Of a stretch of 64,000 nt of DNA, positions 57,961 through 64,000 are shown piece after piece. The notes beneath the pieces were generated by a model that saw only the letters and a program-made list of their open reading frames with translations, did not search any database and was not told where the DNA came from. Source of the DNA: Mrakia gelida (Eukaryota; Basidiomycota; Tremellomycetes; Cystofilobasidiales; Mrakiaceae). The DNA is taken from the NCBI GenBank assembly GCA_024345305.1, contig BRON01000018.1, forward strand, positions 1 to 64,000, in the 5' to 3' direction. The translations under genes were made by a program, and so were the position numbers. Each line of letters opens with the position of its first letter. The stretch's first letter is position 1.

Positions 57961-60900
57961 TCAAGCTCCCGAGCTAGCCAACATCGCCTTCCTACTTCCT
58001 CCCTTCCTCCTCCTCATAGTCATCACCGCTCCCCTCTCGTCCGCAGGAGGCAAGAACCCAAGCGTCTGCTTCATGGGTTCAGTGGCGATATCGGCTCCGT
58101 CCCTTCCTCCTCCTGGACTGACGGGGATGTCGGATCGGTTGGACGAGGCGGGTCGACGACGACTGGCGGATCGGGTGGGGACTCGGGAGAGAGGAGATCG
58201 GGGTGGTTGGGTTTGGGGTTCGGAGAGGGGTGTGCGGGGGTAGGAGTCGGGGTGGTCGAGCTGATGAGAGGAGGACGGGAGGTGGGGAAGAGAGTCAGTT
58301 CGAGAGAGAGCGGGTGGGGAGAGGAGCGAAAGGTGAGCTCACGATTCGAAGAGGAAGAGGAGCGTTGTAGCAGGTGATTTCGAGTTGTTCCTGTGCGTTC
58401 GAAAGAGCGTCGAAAACGTCAGCGCGGGCGAGAGGGAGCCATTGAGCGGGCGACGAGACGAGACGCGAAGGAGGAGGAGACGAACGAGGTAGTGCTTCAC
58501 GGCGGCGTGGAAACGAGCTGGAAGAGTTGAAACGATCAGCGTGCGTCAAAAAAATACAGAAGATGACGGGCGAGACTCACTTCGTCGAGCCCAACGCTCT
58601 CCCCAGTCCTGCCACGTCGCGAGACTGGTGTGGAAGAAGACGAGGTCAGTTCGAACACTCGACAAGACGAGAGGAAAGGTGGAAAGGTAAGACTGACTGA
58701 GGTATGAGGATCGTAAGCTCGACTTTGGAGCACGCAAGGAGAAAAGGGAGGAGATCAGCCACGGCGTCGCGAATACCAAAGGATCAAAAGGTCCGAGACG
58801 AGACGAGACGAGACGAACTGCTTTGCTGGAAGTTGATGGATTGATACTACGAGACGAGAGAAATGAACGCTGGTCAGTTCATCCTTCTCGAGCAGCATCA
58901 GAAGACCAGGGTCGAGCTCACCATGATAGCAGTCGAAGCTCCGATATCCCTCTTCTCGTCCGTCGAAAGCCACGAGCAAATCGACTTCTCCAGGTCGTCG
59001 AGTTGTTTCTCGGTGGTTTGCCAGCCGACTTGAATGGTACAGTTCTCGGCCATGTTGCCTGAGCGACGAACGTTGATGATCTTCATGCCGAAGAGGATAC
59101 TGAGGAGGGGGAGGAGGAGAGCGAGGGAAGGGAAAGGAAAGGGGAAGGTCAGGACGGAACGCGTCGAGGATGGGTGGGAGAAAGAGAAAGAGAGAGCAAA
59201 CCTGTTGTAGTAGGTGGCGAGGGTTCCGTCGACCTGAAATCGAGGGAGAAGAACGTGAGTCAGCGTTCGCTTCACCAAAGGAGGAGAGGGGGATGCTCAC
59301 TCGGATGAAAGTCGTTGAGAAGATGGCCTGATGAAAAAGACGAAGAGAGGTCAGCGGTGCTCAACTGGACGCAAAACGTGAGGACAAGAGGTGACTCACC
59401 ATCTCCTTGACTACGAGGTTCTCAGCTCCGATGAAGACCTGGAAGTGTTGAAGGAGGTTCAGTTCGCGTTCAAAACTGTCGAAGCGAGAGGAAGTCGAGG
59501 ATCAAACTCACTCGATCGCCTGTGGGACGAAGGGATGAACGAGGGCGTCAGAGAGAGTTCCTGAGGATAGGAGAGAGAGCGAAGCAAGCAAGCATGCTTA
59601 CCTGAGTCGAAGGGATGGGTACTGAAGACGCAAGGACGAAACGAAAAGGAGTCAGCGTTCGAGTCGCGAAGGGTGGACGCTCAGCCCTCGACGCGTTTTG
59701 CTCACATGAACGTGACTGCAGACGAGGAAAATGGATTGTGAAGGTCAGTGCGAGAATAGAGGAAGATTGATAGCAGTGCACGCGACACTCACAGCTGAAG
59801 GGAAAGTGGGAGAGGCAGAAGATCATCAGGGTCAGTCAAAGAGTCGCTCGTTCGACCTCGCTCCTTCTGCTTCAACAAGCTCGAAACTCACATCTGACGA
59901 ACGCAATGAAGAAAGAGAGAACAGGAGTAGGTTAGGCGGAGAACATTGATCGGGGAGGGAGGAACGAGCTCGACTCACGATCGAATCGCTACGAGGGAAG
60001 CACGAAAACGAACCATGAACGAACGAAAGTCAGCTTCCCCGCTTCTCGTTTCGCCTCCCTCGCACGGCTTTGGGGTCGACTCACAAAGCGTTCGAAGCAG
60101 CACTCTGGAAGATGAACGAAAGTCCCAGCCCGATCGTGTAGAGCGAAGTGAACTGCGTTCCGAGCTCGACTCCAAGGACCGAGAGAGCGATGAAGAACAG
60201 GATGATGACTGCGATGGCGAGGAGGACGTAGTTGAGGGATTTGACAGCGTTTCCAACGTCCCTGTGGAGCGATGGAAAGGCGGTGAGCGAAGAAGGAGGG
60301 GAGGGGAGAAAGGAAGAGCGAGGGACTCACTGCATCGACTTGGCCAAAAATCTCCTCTCCTTGTACGTATGCATCACAAAAGTCTTGATCTCCTGCTTGG
60401 AGATATCGTCGTTCCCGTCCTTGTCGAAGACCTGCCGTTTGAGTGGAGGGGGGAGGGGAGGAAGAGCAAGGGAGTCAGTCAGACACGAGATCGAGACCAG
60501 GACGCACACGACGAGGGAAAGAAGAGTCCGACGACGAACCTTGAACGCCAGCTTCGCCTCAGCCTCCGAAGCGTAAGCACAGAAGAAGTCCGAAGGGATG
60601 AGGTAAGACCTCTTGGCTCCGACGGGTTTGTAGGAGGTGTAGATTAGACGAGCGAGTTGCTGCAGCACAAACGAAACGAAAACGAAAACGAAAACGAAAG
60701 TCAGGTCGCTCGCTCACTCGTCCCCCTCGCGGCCGCCCTCTTCTCTCCTCTCTCCTCTCTACCAAATAGAGAATTAGCACACGTCGACTCACCTTCGCAG
60801 CCTTCGGATTAGCCACCGAGAAAGCCATCTTGTCCCCCCCACTCCCATCCTTCCCCTTCACGTTCCTAGCATCGTGAAGCGCGGCCGTCTTGACCCTCTT

Positions 60901-63527
60901 TGCGAACCCACTCGCCATTCGACTCGCTCCTCCCCCTCCTCCTCCTCCTCCTCCTCCTCCACTCCCCCTCCCGGAGCTCCCAGCTCCAGGTCCGCCAGCA
61001 CTCTCCAACCGATCCTCCTCCTCCCTCATCTCAAAACTCGAGTCCCTAGGTTCCGAGGGAAGTCGTTCCGAGTTCGTGCGAGAGCGATCTTGTTTCATCG
61101 CTCCTCCTGAGGAGCGAATGCTAGGAGAACCGTTGAAAGCTCGGCCCCAGGTGGAGGGGTTCATGGTTGGCGTGGTTGGACGGGAGGGAGGAGCGGAGGA
61201 GTAGGAGGGTGGAGTGGTGGTGTGGTTGTGGTTGTTGGTGTTGAAGGCGGCGAAAGGGGAGGAGAAGGAGGTGGAGGACTCTTTTCGTTTGGGACGGTAG
61301 AGGTTGAGTCGGTCGAGGACGCTGATGTTGTACTGGAAGAGAAGAGAGCGGAGAAGGGAAGGTTAATTTGACGACGCGACGAGAAGCGAGACGGAGCGAG
61401 GTGGGATATGGGGGGACGAACGTTGATCTCGGTGAGACGATCCTTGAAGGCCACTCGGTGGAAGGAGAGAGCTGCATTATCCGAACAAGGTGGAAGAGAG
61501 GGCGATGAGGATCAGTTCTCGGTCGAGAAGGACGACGAGAGGGCAGACGCGAAAGAGGAAAACGAACCGATGAACTGGAGCAACAGCTTCTCGATGCAGT
61601 AGATCAACATGGCGAAGAACAGGAGCTCAATGACTTGATACATCTGCGAGAAGGGAACGAACGAGGGGGAAAGAAAGGATGAGCTCGAGACGTTCGTCTG
61701 TCTGAGCGCGTCGTCGAAAAGCAGACGGAGGAGGATGAAAAGCGACTCACTCGTGGGGTGTAAGCAGCTCGACTGTTCCCTTCGTCCGAGGAGTTGTAGA
61801 GCTTGAATATGCTTCCGAAGAGGACGGCCCAGCTTCCCCAGAAGGAGGCGGCGTAGAAGACTGCGAGGGACGGGAGCGAGAGCGAGGGGAAAGAGGGTGG
61901 GTGAGCTTCGTTCGCTCGTTCGTTCGAAAGCGATGGACGCGATGCAGCGCTTACTGGGTTTGATCCAGCTCTTCATGATTGAGAACCTGCGAGCGAATCG
62001 TACGAGACAGATCAGTCAGGGTGCGTCGAAGCGAAGCAAGAAAGGGAACGCGAGAGCCAACTCACGTCTCAACATGAGTCTTCATCGACTCCTGAACCTC
62101 TCCCCAGAAAACATGGACGATCGCCGTAGCCAGAGCGGGGATGAGGTCGACCTGATCCACGCAGCACAAACGCGAACAAGAAGGGGAGGAGGAAGGAGTG
62201 CTTCGATCAGTCCAACGCGTCCCCCTCAAACTGCGACGCAGACGAACAGAGAACGAAGGAAGAAGAGGAGAACGCACCGCTACAGCCAAATACCACGACA
62301 CCAACATGTTGAACGCAGCAAAGTAGAACCAAGCTCCGATGTTGTCCTACATATCAAAACGCAAACATACCCAAAAGGTCAGCTTCTCCGTTTGAGGGTG
62401 CGCTCGTTCGAGGGCTGAAGAAGGGTCGACTCACCGAAATGTACTTCTTCCTCTCTGTCGGATCAGGTTTCTCGTAGAGGAAGTGCACGGCGACGGGGAT
62501 GGAAACGAGACAGGCTGATAGGAAGGTTGATCCCGCTAAGGAGGAGAAGAGGAGGGTTGCGATTCTGTGCAAAACGAAACGAAGGGAAGAAGAGGTGAGC
62601 TCGAGTCGGTCTTGGCTCGCTCGCTCGCTCGTCGGCGGTTTGAGCTCTTCTTCTCCTTCTCCTCCCCTTCCTTCCCTTCCTTCCTTCCCTCTCTTCTCCT
62701 CTCGAGCAAAAGCAGCTGCGCAAGTCTAGTAGAAGACAAGGGATTAGAAATGGGACCTACCTCTTAACCCCCCACTTCTTCTTCCCCTCCCTCTTGATCC
62801 CAATGCTCGCCTCGAAGGCTGCCTCCGTATCCACCAAATCCGCCTCGTCCTCCCAGTCGTACAGCACATCATCGTCCCCTTCCCCCCTATCTGACTCTGC
62901 ATCGCTCATGACGCTCTCGGTTCTGTAGAATCCAGGTCGAGGAGGAGGTTGAGCTTCGTCGTTGTTGGCGTTGGCGAAGGGGGAGGGAGCGTGTCGTCCA
63001 TGGGCTGAAATATCGACCTCCTCCTCTTCGTCCTCTCCTCGAAGTTCGTGGACGTCTACGGAGGTGGCGAAACGAGTAGCTTGTTGTTGTTTAGGAGGCG
63101 AGGGTTTGAACGAGAGTGGGAGAGGGAGAGGAGTAGGGAAGGAAGTCGAGGTAGAGTAGTCCAGGAGGTCGTCCCCGGGTCTGCTGAGGTCGACCTCTTC
63201 AAGTTGCTCGTCGATTCGTTCTTGTCTCTGCTCTCTACGTGAAGAAGGTTGTTGCGTTCGATCGTCGTCCGCGAGATGTTGAGCTTCAGAACCGGGGTAC
63301 AAGATACGATCTGTGCTTTGGTCGCCTCGTTGGTGCTGGAAGGAGGTCGAGGAGGAGGGAGAAGAAGAGGACTCGGAGGAGGGCTGAGAGGGCTGAGAGG
63401 GAGGAGAGCGAGGAGGTTGAGGGGAAGGCGAGGAGTAAGGGAGGTCTGAAGGAGAAACGAGAGAAGAGGAGACGAGCCAGTCGTTCTGTTGGTGCTGAAG
63501 AGGAGGAGGGGGAGGGGAGGAGGGCAT
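57961..63527 (-). CDS. EF-hand MscS-type mechanosensitive ion channel (Msy family), 28 exons
   Basis: I assembled 28 exons: 63527-62761, 62564-62435, 62346-62278, 62151-62066, 61986-61955, 61860-61751, 61643-61568, 61471-61422, 61332-60793, 60659-60540, 60431-60331, 60261-60085, 59988-59979, 59893-59892, 59794-59793, 59715-59706, 59621-59602, 59519-59512, 59438-59400, 59327-59301, 59233-59202, 59099-58922, 58846-58819, 58722-58698, 58624-58581, 58517-58486, 58390-58343, 58260-57961. They total 3,063 nt, one frame of 1,020 residues. A disordered N-terminus (1-255) leads to several membrane segments (about 256-440), a low-complexity linker with poly-Gly, an EF-hand (DKDGNDDISKQE, about 663-674), the MscS pore region and FITHPFDSGDRV (about 760-772), then TWQDWGERWARR. 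Fission yeast Msy1/Msy2 of this family are ER channels in calcium signalling under hypo-osmotic stress. All donors are GT; the exon 24 acceptor (AAAG) is the weakest. Confidence 0.9.
59793..59794 (-). other. 2-nt microexon (CT), exon 15 of the channel gene
   Basis: The minus strand reads CCCTTCAG, CT, GTGAGTGTCGCG. CTGAC branch sites lie in both flanking introns. Joined after AT it completes ATC-TTC, restoring SIIFTFITHPFDSGD. Confidence 0.75.
59892..59893 (-). other. 2-nt microexon (AT), exon 14 of the channel gene
   Basis: The minus strand reads GTTCGTCAG, AT, GTGAGTTTCGA. Both splice sites are consensus, and the intron before it has a CTAAC branch site. With exon 15 it adds the four bases needed to keep frame between exons 13 and 16 and supplies part of the residues I-F. 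Confidence 0.75.
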
Positions 63528-64000
63528 CGTTGGTGGTTGCTGGCAAGAGAAAAGGGTCCAAGAGCAGAGCAGCAGAGCTCGCAGGCCAAAACGTCGAAGC
63601 TCAAAAGGTGGGGAAGCTCAAAGAAATGACGTTGAGGGAGAGGCGAGTTGATCTTTTTGTTTTCTATAGAGGTGGTAGATATTAGGCCGATGGTTACCCT
63701 AGTAGTTGTGTGAGAAAGTCGAAGGAGCTGAGGTGAGTGTTAGAAAATCTATGGAGGATGAGGACGAGTCAAGAAAAGTCAGGCGCGCGCGGGAAGGGGC
63801 GAGAGAAGCACGCGCTTCAACGGTCTCTCTACGAGATTGGAAAGTTTTCCCGTCGTTCGAGAAACAAGCGAGTCGGCCTTCTATACATCCCCCACCTCAC
63901 AAGCTCCCCCTCTCGACAAGCTCAACAAAAACGACCCATTCCTCCCCTCCTCCCTCTTCTTGTCAACAACGGCCGCTCTTCCTCCCCTCCTCGAAACGCT
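63528..64000 (-). promoter_or_regulatory. Upstream region of the channel gene
   Basis: Leader and promoter space for the minus-strand channel gene. A TTGCCAG just before the start codon could be the acceptor of a leader intron. GC-rich patches (GCGCGCGCGG near 63785) and a pyrimidine-rich end are seen. No other gene is recognisable. Confidence 0.4.

Overview
The window is a chromosome end of a basidiomycete fungus, most likely a pucciniomycotine yeast. Base 1 opens a perfect telomere of 20 AACCCT repeats. Genes are GC-rich and cut by many 60-100 nt introns with GTGAGT donors, CTGAC branch sites and CAG acceptors. Three point differences between two LTRs are all TCG/TTG, the context reported for RIP-like mutation in Microbotryum. 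The genus cannot be fixed from sequence alone.

Layout. 1-510: telomere plus an almost G-free tract. 751-1978: about four copies of a ~330 bp satellite that keeps one frame open. 1979-20873: two head-to-tail ~9.4 kb units. Each carries, on the minus strand, a long spliced gene for a telomere-linked RecQ-like helicase (TLH) with zinc fingers, and a second small gene that reuses the TLH leader and first exons. Unit 1 looks intact; unit 2 has a premature stop. 20874-23359: a copia pol fragment, open but cut at both ends. 23360-29611: a nearly complete Ty3/gypsy chromovirus with two 359 bp LTRs. 29612-33828: the 5' part of a third TLH unit.

Each of the three TLH units ends on its centromere-proximal side in the same ~110 bp self-complementary terminus finishing in GTTAG. 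Inside it a 7 bp word occurs four times in alternating orientation. The word differs completely between units but agrees with itself within each unit. The three termini abut three unrelated sequences.

33829-57960 is about 24 kb without a convincing protein gene. It holds a cluster of a ~20 bp motif (35.1-36.2 kb) and then diverged ~5 kb repeats, inverted on the left and direct on the right. These repeats have a GGTTACGTAACC palindrome, exon-like pieces with good splice signals, dozens of ACGCGT sites, and families of hairpins whose stems show paired changes.

57961-63527 (minus) is a single-copy-looking gene for an EF-hand MscS-type mechanosensitive channel of the fungal Msy family. I could assemble 28 exons into one 1,020-residue frame. 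Two adjacent exons are only 2 nt long, and both are needed to encode the channel signature.

Strongest leads: the self-consistent variable terminus of the TLH units, the tandem 2-nt exons, and the structured hairpin array.
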